From NCBI GenBank assembly GCA_003221695.1, contig QHSX01000060.1, positions 60,567 through 124,566 of the forward strand: a stretch of 64,000 nucleotides of DNA, in the 5' to 3' direction. Of this stretch, positions 41,112 through 51,463 are shown one piece after another. The DNA is from Candidatus Rokuibacteriota bacterium. GTDB taxonomy: Bacteria > Methylomirabilota > Methylomirabilia > Rokubacteriales > CSP1-6. Each line of letters opens with the position of its first letter. Within the stretch, counting starts at the first letter, position 1. The translations under genes were made by a program, and so were the position numbers. The notes under the pieces are model-generated. The model was not told where the DNA came from. It saw nothing but the letters and a program-made list of their open reading frames with translations, and did not search any database.

Positions 41112-42562
41112 GTGCCGGTGTTCGCCGAGCTACCGGCGGATCTCGACACCCCGCTCTCCGCCTACCTGAGGCTCCGCCCCGGCCCCTACGCGTTCCTGCT
41201 CGAGTCGGTCGAGGGCGCCGAGGTCTGGGCGCGCTACTCGTTCCTCGGCGCCGACCCGCTCATGGTCCTCACGGCGAAGAGCGGGCGTCTCACGCTCAAG
41301 CGCGGCGCCCGAACGGAGCGGCTGCCCGACGGTGACCCACTCCCGGCGGTACGCGAACTGCTCGGGCAGTTCGAGCCGGTGCCGGTCCCCGGGCTCCCGA
41401 GGTTTCAGGGCGGCGCGGTCGGCTATCTCGCGTACGACATGGTCCACCACATGGAGCGGCTGCCGCGGACGACCGAGGACGATCTCAACCTCCCGGACGC
41501 GGTGTTCCTCTTCACCGACACGCTTCTGGTCTTCGACAACTTGCGTCACCGCCTGCTCGTCATCGCGAACGCGGTGGTGGACAAGCGTGATCCCGCGTCC
41601 CTCGACCGCGCATACGATGGCGCGGCCGTGCGCATCGGCATGACGCTGGCCAAGCTCGCGCGCCCCGCGCGCGCCCCCGCGCCCCTGGCCCTGACGGCGC
41701 CGGGCCCGCTGCTGGCGCTCGGCGAGGAGGGCTTCACCTCGACGATGAACGAAACGCAGTTCAGCGACGCGGTTCGCCGCGCCAAGGAGTACATCGCGGC
41801 GGGCGACGCCTACCAGATCGTCCTCGCACGGCGGCTCGACTGCCGGCTCAGCGCGGACCCCTTCACCGTGTACCGTGCGCTCAGGACGATCAATCCCTCG
41901 CCGTATCTCTTCTTCCTGCGCCTCGGCACGCTGACGATCGTCGGCTCCTCGCCCGAGGTCCTCGTGCGTGTCGAGGGCGAGGAGGTCGCGCTGCGGCCGA
42001 TCGCCGGCACGCGCCCTCGCGGGGCGACCGAGGCGCAGGATCGCCAGATCGCGGAGGAGCTCCTGGCGGACCCGAAGGAGCGCGCCGAGCACGTGATGCT
42101 GGTGGACCTCGGGCGCAACGACGTCGGACGGGTTTCGGAGCTAGGCTCGGTGAAGGTCACCGAGTTCATGGCGATCGAGCGCTACTCCCACGTGATGCAC
42201 CTGGTGAGCCACGTGACGGGACGACGCCGGCGCGCGACCGACGCGCTCGACGTGCTCCGGGCGTGCTTCCCGGCGGGCACGCTCACCGGCGCGCCGAAGA
42301 TCCGCGCCATGGAGATCATCGATGAGCTCGAGCCGACCCAGCGCGGCCCGTACGGCGGCGCCGTGGGGTACGTGTCCTACTCGGGCAACCTCGACTCGTG
42401 CATCACGATCCGGACGATCGTCTGCCACGGTCAGCGCGCGTCGGTCCAGGTCGGCGCCGGCATCGTCGCCGACTCCGATCCGAAGACCGAGTGGCTCGAG
42501 ACGTGCTCGAAGGCCCAGGGGATGCTGCTCGCGCTCCGCATGGCGGCGGGCGTGGCGCGGCG

Positions 42563-42566
<4 letters not shown>
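41112..42566 (+). CDS. trpE: Anthranilate synthase component I
   Basis: TrpE makes anthranilate from chorismate, with TrpG supplying ammonia. The conservative start GTG 41112 gives a 484-residue protein with [40 protein letters not shown] followed by [32 protein letters not shown] and [20 protein letters not shown]. The C-terminal blocks [40 protein letters not shown] and [20 protein letters not shown] are intact. Upstream codons in the same frame read DEFRALAARGNL, which matches the conserved TrpE N-terminus, but no ATG, GTG or TTG begins it, so the true start may be a rare codon (ATA 41046 or ATC 41031). trpG overlaps its end (ATGA). Confidence 0.94.
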
Positions 42567-43131
<565 letters not shown>

Positions 43132-43135
<4 letters not shown>

Positions 43136-44148
43136 CCACGCGCGCCACCGAACGCCGGGTGATCGAGATCATCCGCCACGCCTCCCCAGGAGGGGCGGGC
43201 GTCCGCGTCGGGATCGGCGACGATTGCGCCGTCCTGGAGCCGAGCGCAGGGCGTCTCGTGCTCGCAACGACGGATCTCCTCGTCGAGGACGTCCACTTTC
43301 GCCGCCGCTATGCGACGGCCGCCGACGTGGGTTGGAAGTCGCTCGCGGTGAACCTCTCGGACATCGCGTCGATGGGCGGCCGCCCGCGCTGGGCGCTGGT
43401 CGCACTCGCCTGTCCCGAGGGCGTGACGGTCGAGGAAGCGGAGGCGTTCTTCACCGGGTTGCTCGAGCTCGCCCGGGCCCACGACGTCGCGGTGGTCGGC
43501 GGCGACACCTCCGCCTCGCCCCGGGGCTGGATCGTGAACGTCACGCTCCTCGGCGAGGCGGCGCCGGCCTCCGTGCTGCGATCCACGGCGAAGTCGGGCG
43601 ACGTCATCGCCGTGACCGGCGCCCTCGGCCGCGCCGCCGCCGGGCTCGCCGTGCTGGAACGCGAGACCACGCCTGCCGGCGTGGCGCCGGCGGCGCTCGA
43701 CCAGGTGAAGGCCGCGCACCTGCGCCCGAGGCCGCGCGTGCGCGAGGGCCAGTGGCTCGGGGCGGCGGGCGGCGTGACGGCCATGATCGACCTCTCCGAC
43801 GGTCTCGCCACCGACCTGGGCAGGATCTGCGAGGAGAGCCGGGTCGGCGCACGCGTGGAGCTCGCGCGGCTACCCCAGGACGCCGCCGCACGGGCCGTGG
43901 CCGCCGCGGTCGGCGGCGACGCGCTCGCCTGGGCGACGGGTGGCGGTGAGGATTACGAGCTCCTCGTGACCTGTCATCCGCGCGCATTCACCCGTCTCGC
44001 CGACGGCTGCGCCGACGCGACCGGCACACCGCTCACGGCGATCGGCGAGATCACCCCCGAGCAGGGCGCCGTCCGCTACACGGACGCGGCGGGTCACGAG
44101 GTCGCGGTCGCTCGGGGGTTCGAGCACTTCGTCACGGGGCGCCTATGA
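43132..44148 (+). CDS. thiL: Thiamine-monophosphate kinase
   Basis: ThiL phosphorylates thiamine monophosphate to the active diphosphate. The 338-residue AIR-synthase-like protein has [120 protein letters not shown] and [20 protein letters not shown]. These cover the metal and ATP sites, all present. GTG 43132 overlaps the trpG stop and gives [17 protein letters not shown]. Its own stop overlaps the next ATG (ATGA). Pairing with trpEG is operon sharing rather than pathway logic. Confidence 0.95.
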
Positions 44149-45422
44149 GCGACGGCCTGCTCGTCAAGGTCGTGAGTCTCGTCGTGTTCATCGCCTGCTC
44201 CGCCCTCTTCACGGGCGCCGAGGCCGCCTACTTCTCCCTCGGCCGCGCACGGCTCAAGCGCGTGGCCGCCCAGGGGGCCGAGGCGGGCGCGGCGAAGCCG
44301 CTGATCGAGCGACCGCACGAGCTCCTCGTGACGCTGCTCGTCGGGATCACGGTGATCAACATCGCCGCCTCGGCGGTCGCAGCCCTGATCGCCGACGAGC
44401 TCTTCGGCCAGCGGTACGCCCTCGTCATCCAGGTCCTCGTCACGATCATCGTCCTCACGACCTTCGGCGAGGTCCTGCCGATGACCCTGGCGGTGAAGTA
44501 CCCGGAGCGGTTCCTGGCCCTGGTCCAGCGTCCCGTCGGCTGGCTCGGGATCCTCCTCACGCCGGTACGCGCCCTCCTGGGGGGGCTCTCCGCGCTCAGC
44601 GTGCGGCTCATCGGCAGCGAGCGGTCGGCCGACCCGGAGCTTTCCGAGGAGGAGCTGCGCACGCTCGTCGATGTCGGAGCGAGCGAGGGCGTCGTCGAGC
44701 GCGAGGAGCGCGAGATGATCCACAAGGTCTTCGAGCTGGAGGACACGATCGTGCGGTCGATCATGGTGCCCCGGCCCGACATGTTCTGCCTCGACGTCGC
44801 GACGCCGGTCGACCGGATCCTGCCGGCGCTGCGCGAGCACCTGCACTCCCGCGTGCCCGTCTTCGAGGGTTCGATCGATGTCATCGTGGGCATCCTCTAC
44901 ACCAAGGACCTGCTGCCCTACGTCCGCGAGGGCCTCCCGCCAGACTTCGACCTGCGCGCGCGGCTGCATCCCCCGTACTTCGTGCCCGAGTCCAAGCGGG
45001 CCGATACGCTCCTGCAGGAGTTCCAGGCGAAGAAGCTCCACATGGCGATCGTCGTGGACGAGTACGGCGGGACAGCGGGGCTCGTCTCGCTCGAGGACCT
45101 CCTGGAGGAACTGGTCGGTGAGATCGCCGACGAGTTCGACGAGCCCGAGCGCCTCATCCAGCGCGTGAACGCCACGACCTTCCGGGTCGCGGGCAAGCTC
45201 TCGATCGACGACCTCAACACGGCCACCGGGCTCCACGTCTCGAGCGAGGCGTACGACACGGTCGGCGGGTGGGTGCTCGACCTCTTCGGGCGCGTCCCGC
45301 GGCGCGCCGAGCGCGCCGAGACGTCGGAGCTCAGCGTGACGGTCGAGAAGGTCGAGCGCACACGCATCGTCGAGGTGCTCGTCTCGCTCAAGAAGCCCGC
45401 GTCGCGCGAGGTGGCGGCGTGA
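44145..45422 (+). CDS. CorC/HlyC family protein (DUF21 plus CBS domains)
   Basis: This 425-residue inner-membrane protein has an N-terminal DUF21/CNNM transmembrane domain (residues 1 to about 180; VVSLVVFIACSALFTGAEAA, HELLVTLLVGITVINIAASA, TIIVLTTFGEVLPMTLAVKY), a linker with EEELRTLVDVGASEGVVERE, two CBS domains (about 200-330; MVPRPDMFCLDVATPVDRIL, VDEYGGTAGLVSLEDLLEEL) and a C-terminal CorC_HlyC domain (FRVAGKLSIDDLNTATGLHV). The family is linked to magnesium or cobalt transport, possibly as Mg-dependent exporters; the substrate is not known here. It is the first of a tandem pair. The next gene's GTG overlaps its stop. Confidence 0.88.
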   Translation: MSDGLLVKVVSLVVFIACSALFTGAEAAYFSLGRARLKRVAAQGAEAGAAKPLIERPHELLVTLLVGITVINIAASAVAALIADELFGQRYALVIQVLVTIIVLTTFGEVLPMTLAVKYPERFLALVQRPVGWLGILLTPVRALLGGLSALSVRLIGSERSADPELSEEELRTLVDVGASEGVVEREEREMIHKVFELEDTIVRSIMVPRPDMFCLDVATPVDRILPALREHLHSRVPVFEGSIDVIVGILYTKDLLPYVREGLPPDFDLRARLHPPYFVPESKRADTLLQEFQAKKLHMAIVVDEYGGTAGLVSLEDLLEELVGEIADEFDEPERLIQRVNATTFRVAGKLSIDDLNTATGLHVSSEAYDTVGGWVLDLFGRVPRRAERAETSELSVTVEKVERTRIVEVLVSLKKPASREVAA

Positions 45423-46672
45423 GCGTGACCATGATCTGGCTCGCGGCGCTGTGCCTGGGGGCGACGATGTTCTTTTCGGCAGCCGAGATGGCCTTCATCG
45501 CCGCGAACCGCCCGCGACTCCGGCACCTCGCCGAGCAGGGGAGCGCCACGGCGACGGCCTACCTCGAGGCCTTCCGCCAGCCCGAGCGTGTGCTCTCGAC
45601 CGCGATGATGGGCGTCACGGTCGCGCACATCGTCGCCGCGTCCGCCCTGACGTGGAGCCTCCTGCCGGCGCTCGGCGGCCTGGCGCCCGTTGCCGTCACG
45701 CTGATCCTCACCCCGGCCATGCTCGTGTTCGGCGAGATCATCCCCAAGGCCGTCGCGCGCGCGTGGGCGACGAGCCTGATCCTCCGGCTCTACCGCCCCC
45801 TCACGTGGACCTCGGTCGCGCTCATTCCCTTCGTGGCCTTCGCGAACCTCGTCGTCGCGGTCACGCTCCGCCTGGTCGGCGCCCAGCAGGCGGACCACCG
45901 CGCCTTCGTCTCGCGCGAGGAGCTGAAGGCGCTGCTCCAGCTCGAGCCCGGCGAGGCCGAGGTGACGACACAGGAGGCCGAGCTGATCGACAACATCTTC
46001 GACCTCGGTGACACCGTCGTCCGCGAGGTGATGGTGCCGCTCGTCGAGGTCACGACGCTGCCCGACACCGCCTCTCCGCAAGACGCGATCAGGCTCATCC
46101 AGGAGCGTGGCTTCTCGCGCATTCCGGTCTACCGGCAGCGCGAGACCAGCATCGTCGGCGTCGTCGCCGCGATGGACCTCCTGAGCCGAGGCGCCGAGGT
46201 GGCGACCCTGGACGAGCTGAAGCGGCCACCGTACTATGTGCCGGAGACGAAGCGGATCGATGACCTGCTCCGCGAGATGCAGCGCTCCCGTACGCACATG
46301 GCGGTGGTCGTCGACGAGTACGGCGGCTCCACCGGAGTGGTCACGCTCGAGGACATTCTCGAGCAGATCGTCGGCGAGATCCGGGACGAGCACGACCGCA
46401 CGCCCGCGTCGGTGGAGCGACTGCCCGACGGCAGCTATCGCGTAGCCGCACGAACGAACATCGACGAGCTGAACGAAGCCTTCGACTGGGCGCTGCCCAA
46501 GCACGACTACGAGACCGTCGCGGGGCTCGTCCTGGCGACGCTCGGTCGCATCCCGCGCCCGGGCGAGGTATTCCAGATCCCGGGCTATACGGTCACGGTG
46601 CTGGAGGCCGACACCCGGCGCGTCGCGGCCGTGAAGATCACCCCGACCCCCGAGTCCAAAGGAGGTTCCTGA
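45419..46672 (+). CDS. CorC/HlyC family protein (DUF21 plus CBS domains), second copy
   Basis: The 417-residue product is a diverged paralogue of the preceding gene with the same order: DUF21 membrane domain (LAALCLGATMFFSAAEMAFI, TAMMGVTVAHIVAASALTWS, LVFGEIIPKAVARAWATSLI), CBS pair (VMVPLVEVTTLPDTASPQDA, VVDEYGGSTGVVTLEDILEQ) and a CorC_HlyC tail (YRVAARTNIDELNEAFDWAL, YETVAGLVLATLGRIPRPGE). GTG 45419 overlaps the upstream stop. Tandem pairs of this family in one operon suggest a heteromeric membrane complex, but that is inference. The dienelactone hydrolase gene starts 2 bp after its stop, using a ribosome binding site at its 3' end. Confidence 0.88.
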   Translation: MSVTMIWLAALCLGATMFFSAAEMAFIAANRPRLRHLAEQGSATATAYLEAFRQPERVLSTAMMGVTVAHIVAASALTWSLLPALGGLAPVAVTLILTPAMLVFGEIIPKAVARAWATSLILRLYRPLTWTSVALIPFVAFANLVVAVTLRLVGAQQADHRAFVSREELKALLQLEPGEAEVTTQEAELIDNIFDLGDTVVREVMVPLVEVTTLPDTASPQDAIRLIQERGFSRIPVYRQRETSIVGVVAAMDLLSRGAEVATLDELKRPPYYVPETKRIDDLLREMQRSRTHMAVVVDEYGGSTGVVTLEDILEQIVGEIRDEHDRTPASVERLPDGSYRVAARTNIDELNEAFDWALPKHDYETVAGLVLATLGRIPRPGEVFQIPGYTVTVLEADTRRVAAVKITPTPESKGGS

Positions 46673-46674
46673 GC

Positions 46675-47346
46675 ATGCCTGGCAAGATGGTGGAGTTTCC
46701 GTCGAACGGCGCCAAGACGTCCGCGTACCTCGCAACGCCCGACGCCGGCAAGGGGCCCGGTGTCCTCGTGATCCAGGAGTGGTGGGGCCTCGTCCGCCAC
46801 ATCAAGACCGTCTGCGACCGGTTCGCGGCCGAGGGGTTCACGGCGCTCGCGCCCGATATGTACCACGGCAAGACCGCGAGCGAGCCCGACGCGGCGGGCA
46901 AGCTCTTCATGGCGCTCAACATCGCCCAGGCCGAGAAGGACCTGCGCGGTGCGGCGCAGTACCTCGCGGGCCAATCCTCGACGAAGAAGCTCGGCGCCGT
47001 CGGCTTCTGCATGGGCGGCCAGCTCGCCCTCTACGCGGCGACGCTGAACCCGACGATCGGGGCGTGCGTGAACTTCTACGGGATCCACCCTCACGTGAAG
47101 CCCGACTACTCGAAGCTCTCGGGCCCGGTCCTCGGCCTCTTCGCCGAGAAGGATGGCTTCGTGACGCCGCAGGTCGCGAAGGAGACAGACGCCGCCATCA
47201 AGAAGGGGGGCAAACAGTCGGAGATCCACGTCTACCCGGGCGTCGACCACGCGTTCTTCAACGACGAACGCGAGGCCTATAACAAGGCCGCCGCAGCCGA
47301 CGCCTGGAAGCGTACGCTCGCTTTCTTCCGCGCGCACCTCAAGTAG
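46675..47346 (+). CDS. Dienelactone hydrolase family protein
   Basis: The 223-residue alpha/beta hydrolase has the dienelactone hydrolase layout: VLVIQEWWGLVRHIKTVCDR, a nucleophile elbow GAVGFCMGGQLALYAAT with Cys112, Asp160 in GLFAEKDGFVTPQ, and His192 in VYPGVDHAFFNDE. A Cys nucleophile is typical of the family. Substrates range from chloroaromatic dienelactones to simple esters, so the natural role cannot be set from sequence. AAAGGAGG precedes the ATG. It is the last gene of the plus-strand run; the ribosomal operon faces it, with a hairpin between the two stops. Confidence 0.88.
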   Translation: MPGKMVEFPSNGAKTSAYLATPDAGKGPGVLVIQEWWGLVRHIKTVCDRFAAEGFTALAPDMYHGKTASEPDAAGKLFMALNIAQAEKDLRGAAQYLAGQSSTKKLGAVGFCMGGQLALYAATLNPTIGACVNFYGIHPHVKPDYSKLSGPVLGLFAEKDGFVTPQVAKETDAAIKKGGKQSEIHVYPGVDHAFFNDEREAYNKAAAADAWKRTLAFFRAHLK

Positions 47347-47358
47347 CGGGCCAGGCGC

Positions 47359-47378
47359 GGGAGGACGCGCGCCCTCCC
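47359..47378. terminator. Hairpin between convergent dlh and rplQ genes
   Basis: GGGAGG and CCTCCC with an 8-nt GC-rich loop form a symmetric stem-loop in the 46-bp gap between the two converging genes. It could stop transcription from both sides, though neither strand has a clear U-tract. Confidence 0.4.
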
Positions 47379-47392
47379 ACCCGATCAGAACG

Positions 47393-47866
47393 CTACGCCG
47401 ACGCGGCGGCGGCCTTCTCTTTCTTCTTGCGCTTGCCCGTGGCACCGGCCTCACCGCGCGGCGCCTTTTCCTTCCGCTCGCCCTTCTTCTCCTTGTCAGG
47501 GGGCGCCTCGACGCGGTCCACCAGCTCGAGCAGGACCAGCGGCGCGTTGTCGCCGGCGCGGCGGCCAGCCTTGATGAGGCGTGTGTAGCCGCCATGGCGG
47601 TCGCCGACGCGGGGGGCGATCGTGCCGAACAGCTGGCCCACGACCTCAGTGTCCGGCACCATCGCCAGGACCTGCCGCCGCGCGTGGAGGGTGTCGCGCT
47701 TGGCGAGCGTGATCATCTGCTCGGCGAGCCCACGCACGGCCTTCGCCTTGGCCTCGGTCGTCTGGATGCGCTCGTGCCGGAAGAGCGCCACCAGCAGATT
47801 CCGGAAGAGCGCCCAGCGGTGGGCGGTGACGCGGCCGAGCTTGAACCCGTCCTTGCGGTGCCTCAT
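47393..47866 (-). CDS. rplQ: 50S ribosomal protein L17
   Basis: L17 lines the peptide exit-tunnel side of the large subunit. The 157-residue protein opens MRHRKDGFKLGRVTAHRWAL followed by FRNLLVALFRHERIQTTEAK, the family signature. The core ends near residue 118 with APLVLLELV, and about 35 extra residues form a Lys/Glu/Ala tail (DKEKKGERKEKAPRGEAGAT and on). It is the last gene of the S10-spc-alpha cluster, overlapping rpoA by 4 bp. No promoter of its own is apparent. Confidence 0.96.
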   Translation of the reverse strand: MRHRKDGFKLGRVTAHRWALFRNLLVALFRHERIQTTEAKAKAVRGLAEQMITLAKRDTLHARRQVLAMVPDTEVVGQLFGTIAPRVGDRHGGYTRLIKAGRRAGDNAPLVLLELVDRVEAPPDKEKKGERKEKAPRGEAGATGKRKKKEKAAAASA

Positions 47867-48846
47867 CGCGGAACCCCGCCGCGCCCGAGCGCCCCGAGGA
47901 CGTTCGGGTCGATGCGCATGCCGAGCGACAGCCCGAGGGCGGCCAGCGCGGTCTTGATCTCGTCGATGGACTTCTCACCCAGGTTCTTCACGTGCTCGAG
48001 GTCACCCTCACTTTTCTGGACGAGGTCGACGACCAGATTGATGTCGGCGTTCTTGAGCGCGTTGATCGCCCGCGCGGGCAGCGCCAGCTCCTCGAGCGTC
48101 TTGGCGAGCGCGTCGCGCAGGAAGGCCTCGCCGCTCGTCCCCTCGATGTCCGCGGCCTCCTCCGGCGCACCGGCGGCGAGCGGAGTGAAGTGCTCCTTCA
48201 GGTACGTCGCCGCACGTGTCAGCGCGTCGTCGGGGCTCACACCACCATTCGTCCACACCTCGACCACGAGCTTCTCGTAGTCGGTGATCTTCCCGAGCCG
48301 TGACATCTCGACGTTGTACGCCACCTTTGTGATCGGCGAGTACGCCGCGTCGAGCGGCAGGGCCCCCGCCGGTGGCGGCGACGTCTTCCGGTCCGCGGCC
48401 TCGTAGCCGCGCCCCACTCCGACGCCGAGCTCCATCACGACCGTCGTGGCGCTCTCGAGCGTGAAGAGCGGGATCTCCGGGTTCACGATCTCGACCTCGG
48501 TTTCGGGCACGTCGGCGCCCGTGACCGTCTTGGGACCCCTGACCTCGAGCCGAAGCACCTTCGGCTCACCCGACGGCACCTGGACCGTGAGCTTCCGGAT
48601 GTTCAGGAGGACGTCGACCGTGCTTTCCGTGACGCCGGGGATCCTGGCGTCGGCGCTCCGCACGCCGTCGATCTTCACCCAGGAGACCGCCGCGCCCGGG
48701 ACGATCGAGAGCAGGGTGCGCCGGAGGGAATTCCCCACCGTGAGCGCGTAGCCCTTCTCGAACGGCTCGGCGACGAGCCGGCCGTACTGATCGCTCAGGA
48801 TCTCCCACTCGACCTTCTTCGGCTTCTGGAACGGAATGCGTGACAT
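47863..48846 (-). CDS. rpoA: RNA polymerase alpha subunit
   Basis: The alpha subunit dimerises to start RNA polymerase assembly and contacts promoter UP elements and activators. The 327-residue protein has the N-terminal domain (EPFEKGYALTVGNSLRRTLL followed by SIVPGAAVSWVKIDGV, the dimer and beta-binding blocks) up to about residue 230, a linker, and the C-terminal domain (LALPARAINALKNADINLVV followed by LEHVKNLGEKSIDEIKTALA) with the helix-hairpin-helix that binds DNA. Length is as in other bacteria. It overlaps rplQ downstream and lies 21 bp after rpsD. Confidence 0.97.
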   Translation of the reverse strand: MSRIPFQKPKKVEWEILSDQYGRLVAEPFEKGYALTVGNSLRRTLLSIVPGAAVSWVKIDGVRSADARIPGVTESTVDVLLNIRKLTVQVPSGEPKVLRLEVRGPKTVTGADVPETEVEIVNPEIPLFTLESATTVVMELGVGVGRGYEAADRKTSPPPAGALPLDAAYSPITKVAYNVEMSRLGKITDYEKLVVEVWTNGGVSPDDALTRAATYLKEHFTPLAAGAPEEAADIEGTSGEAFLRDALAKTLEELALPARAINALKNADINLVVDLVQKSEGDLEHVKNLGEKSIDEIKTALAALGLSLGMRIDPNVLGALGRGGVPR

Positions 48847-48867
48847 GGCGTCGCCTGGCTCTCTTTC

Positions 48868-49491
48868 CTACTTGCTGTACAGCTCGACGATGAGCTGCTC
48901 GGCCACGGGGATCTGAATGTCGTCGCGGAGCGGCAGGCTGCGCACGGTCGCCTTCTTCTCGTTGGGGTCGAGCTCCAGCCACTGAGGCACCTGGCCGCGG
49001 CCCGCGTTCACGTTGTCGTCCAAACGCGGCCCGAGCTTCGACGTCGAGCGGAGCTGAACCACATCACCCACCTTCACCAGGTACGACGGCACCGAGACCT
49101 TCCGGCCGTTCACCTGGAAGTGGCCGTGCGCGACCATCTGCCGCCCCTCGCGGCGCGAGGCCGCGAACCCGAGCCGGTGCACCACATTGTCGAGCCGAAG
49201 CTCGAGCAGCCGGAGCAGATTCTCGCCCGTCACGCCCTTCTGCGCCTCGGCCCACTGGAAGTACTTCCGGAACTGACTCTCGAGCACGCCGTAGATCCGC
49301 TTGGCCTTCTGCTTCTCGCGGAGCTGAACGCCGAACGGCGTGAGCTTGCCGCGGTTGAGGCCGTGCTGGCCCGGTGGATAGTTGCGTCGCTCGATAGCGC
49401 ACTTGTCCGTGAAGCAGCGCGCACCCTTGAGAAAGAGCTTCATCCCTTCACGACGGCAGAGCCGGCACTTCGCGTCGCGGTATCGCGCCAT
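48868..49491 (-). CDS. rpsD: 30S ribosomal protein S4
   Basis: S4 starts assembly of the 30S body and forms part of the mRNA helicase. The 207-residue protein has [20 protein letters not shown] with the four-Cys zinc motif (Cys9, Cys12, Cys26 and Cys31), so it is the zinc-binding (C+) form, then the S4 domain [20 protein letters not shown] followed by [20 protein letters not shown] and the tail [13 protein letters not shown]. In E. coli S4 represses its operon; whether it does so here cannot be told from the sequence. Confidence 0.97.
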   Translation of the reverse strand: MARYRDAKCRLCRREGMKLFLKGARCFTDKCAIERRNYPPGQHGLNRGKLTPFGVQLREKQKAKRIYGVLESQFRKYFQWAEAQKGVTGENLLRLLELRLDNVVHRLGFAASRREGRQMVAHGHFQVNGRKVSVPSYLVKVGDVVQLRSTSKLGPRLDDNVNAGRGQVPQWLELDPNEKKATVRSLPLRDDIQIPVAEQLIVELYSK

Positions 49492-49500
49492 GGCCGCCTC

Positions 49501-49908
49501 CTACACCCGCCGCCGCTTCGGCGGGCGGCACCCGTCGTGCGGGATCGGCGTCACGTCGCGGATCGCGGTGATCTCGAGCCCGACGGCCTGGAGCGAGCGG
49601 ATGGCGGCCTCACGGCCGGCTCCGGGCCCACGCACGAAGACCTCGACCTGCTTGAGCCCGTACTCCATGGCCTTGCGCGCGGCGACCTCCGCGGCCGTCT
49701 GCGCGGCGAAGGGCGTGCTCTTGCGCGAGCCCCGGAAGCCGGCGCTCCCGGCGCTCGACCAGGAGACGACGTTGCCCATCCGGTCGGTGAGGGTGACGAT
49801 CGTGTTGTTAAAGGTCGCCTGGATATGCGCGATGCCCGTCCGGACCTCGCGCCGCTCGCGCTTCTTGCCGCCCTTCTTCCGCGGTGTCGGCTTCTGCTCG
49901 TCGGCCAT
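49501..49908 (-). CDS. rpsK: 30S ribosomal protein S11
   Basis: S11 sits on the 30S platform near the Shine-Dalgarno helix. The 135-residue protein has a basic N-terminal tail ([15 protein letters not shown]), [40 protein letters not shown] and the C-terminal [19 protein letters not shown], which is the universal ending of S11. Spacing to rpsM is 3 bp and to rpsD 9 bp. The whole length matches the family. Confidence 0.97.
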   Translation of the reverse strand: MADEQKPTPRKKGGKKRERREVRTGIAHIQATFNNTIVTLTDRMGNVVSWSSAGSAGFRGSRKSTPFAAQTAAEVAARKAMEYGLKQVEVFVRGPGAGREAAIRSLQAVGLEITAIRDVTPIPHDGCRPPKRRRV

Positions 49909-49911
49909 GCC

Positions 49912-50352
49912 CTAGGCTCCTGCCTTTTTCGGCGCGGGAGCGGCGGGCGCCGCGGGCGCCGTCGCCGGCGCCGGTGCCGCCGCGACCTTCTTTTTGACCA
50001 TCACGCCGCGGGTCTTGCCCTTCCGCGTTCGCGCGTTCGTGTGCGTGCGCTGCCCGCGGACCGGCAGGCCGCGCCGGTGACGGATCCCCCGGTAGCACCC
50101 GATGTCCATGAGTCGTTTCACGTTCATCGACACCTCGCGGCGCAGGTCACCCTCGACCTTGAGCTCGCGCTCGATGATGTCGCGGATGCGGCCCACCTCG
50201 TCCTCGGTCCACGCCTTGACCTTCTTGCTGGGATCCATGTTGGCTCGCAGCAGCACCCTGCGCGCCGTCGAGCGTCCGATCCCGTAGATGTACGTGATCG
50301 CGACCTCGCCCCGCTTCTCCCTCGGCAAGTCAACTCCGGCCACTCTCGCCAT
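49912..50352 (-). CDS. rpsM: 30S ribosomal protein S13
   Basis: S13 bridges the 30S head to the large subunit. The 146-residue protein has [20 protein letters not shown] followed by [14 protein letters not shown] and the C-terminal [20 protein letters not shown] followed by [14 protein letters not shown], which is where S13 normally ends. An extra Ala/Pro-rich tail of about 25 residues ([20 protein letters not shown]) follows. This tail resembles the extensions on L5, L22, L17 and S5 in the same cluster. Confidence 0.96.
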   Translation of the reverse strand: MARVAGVDLPREKRGEVAITYIYGIGRSTARRVLLRANMDPSKKVKAWTEDEVGRIRDIIERELKVEGDLRREVSMNVKRLMDIGCYRGIRHRRGLPVRGQRTHTNARTRKGKTRGVMVKKKVAAAPAPATAPAAPAAPAPKKAGA

Positions 50353-50369
50353 CGCTGGTCTCCTCCGGG

Positions 50370-50483
50370 CTATCCCTGGCGCGCCTTGTGCCGGGGATTC
50401 TTGCAGATCACGCGCGTCACGCCCCGGCGCTTGATGATCTTGCAGTGCTCGCAGCGCACCTTGATCGACGGTTTGACTTTCAT
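50370..50483 (-). CDS. rpmJ: 50S ribosomal protein L36
   Basis: This 37-residue protein is [20 protein letters not shown] followed by [17 protein letters not shown], the full L36. The zinc ligands are Cys11, Cys14, Cys27 and His32, so this is the zinc-binding (C+) form. It lies between infA and rpsM, its usual place. It is short, so gene finders often miss it, but the sequence is unmistakable. Confidence 0.97.
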   Translation of the reverse strand: MKVKPSIKVRCEHCKIIKRRGVTRVICKNPRHKARQG

Positions 50484-50498
50484 CGTTCGTTCCCGCGG

Positions 50499-50717
50499 CT
50501 ATTTGAACCGGTACGTGATCCGGCCCCGCGTGAGGTCGTACGGCGAGAGCTCGACCTTGACTCGATCGCCCGGGAGGATCCGGATGAAGTTCATCCGCAT
50601 CTTGCCGCTCACGTGCGCGAGCACTCGATGGCCGTTGTCCAGCTCCACCCGGAACATCGCGTTCGGCAGCGGCTCCACCACCGTCCCCTCGACCTCGATC
50701 GCGTCTTCCTTCGTCAT
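50499..50717 (-). CDS. infA: Translation initiation factor IF-1
   Basis: IF-1 blocks the ribosomal A site during initiation. The 72-residue OB-fold protein reads [20 protein letters not shown] followed by [20 protein letters not shown] and [20 protein letters not shown], a full-length match. The start was set by the conserved [11 protein letters not shown]; its ATG overlaps the map stop (ATGA). It lies 15 bp from rpmJ, the usual order. Confidence 0.97.
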   Translation of the reverse strand: MTKEDAIEVEGTVVEPLPNAMFRVELDNGHRVLAHVSGKMRMNFIRILPGDRVKVELSPYDLTRGRITYRFK

Positions 50718-51463
50718 TTCCGCGTCAGCACCTCGGGCTCGCCCTCGGTCAGCGCGACCGTGTGCTCGAAGTGGGCCGCGAGGCTCCCATCCTTGGTGAC
50801 CGCCGTCCACCCGTCGTCGAGGATCGTGACCTCCCAGCTCCCCATCGTGACCATCGGCTCGATCGCGAGCACCATCCCGGGTCTGAGCTGCGGGCCCCGC
50901 CCGGGATCCCCGAAGTTCGGGACCTGGGGCTCCTCGTGCAGGGCCCGGCCGATGCCGTGCCCGACGAACGCGCGCACGACCGACAGACCGTGCGTCTCGA
51001 CGTGCGACTGGACGGCGTGAGACACGTCGGAGAGCCGCCGGCCGGGCCAGCACTCCTTGATCGCCAGCTCGAGACTCTCGCGCGTGACGTCGAGCAACTT
51101 CTGGACGTTCGGGGCCACGGAGCCGACGGGCAGCGTGAACGCACAGTCGGCGTAGTACCCTTCCACGATACACCCGAGGTCCAGGCCGACGATGTCCCCC
51201 GCCGAGATCTGCCGATGCGCCGAGGGGATGCCGTGGACAACCTCCTCGTTGATCGAGACGCACACGGTTGCCGGGAACCCACGATAGCCCTTGAACGCGG
51301 GCAGGGCGCCGCGGCCGCGGATGAACGCCTCGACCTCGGCGTCGATCTCGAGGGTGGAGACGCCGGGCCGGACCGCGGCACGGAGCCGCTCCATCACGTC
51401 GGCCAGGATGTGCCCCGCCTGGCGCATCAGCGCGATCTCGCGCTCGGACTTCAGCACGATCAT
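50714..51463 (-). CDS. map: Type I methionine aminopeptidase
   Basis: Map removes the initiator Met from new proteins. The 249-residue protein begins [20 protein letters not shown] and has the pita-bread fold metal ligands in [20 protein letters not shown] followed by CAFTLPVG (two Asp), [20 protein letters not shown] (His), [13 protein letters not shown] (Glu) and [14 protein letters not shown] (Glu). No N-terminal zinc extension is present, so it is the short class Ia form. It overlaps adk upstream and infA downstream by 4 bp each. Longer in-frame starts upstream fall inside adk. Confidence 0.96.
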   Translation of the reverse strand: MIVLKSEREIALMRQAGHILADVMERLRAAVRPGVSTLEIDAEVEAFIRGRGALPAFKGYRGFPATVCVSINEEVVHGIPSAHRQISAGDIVGLDLGCIVEGYYADCAFTLPVGSVAPNVQKLLDVTRESLELAIKECWPGRRLSDVSHAVQSHVETHGLSVVRAFVGHGIGRALHEEPQVPNFGDPGRGPQLRPGMVLAIEPMVTMGSWEVTILDDGWTAVTKDGSLAAHFEHTVALTEGEPEVLTRK

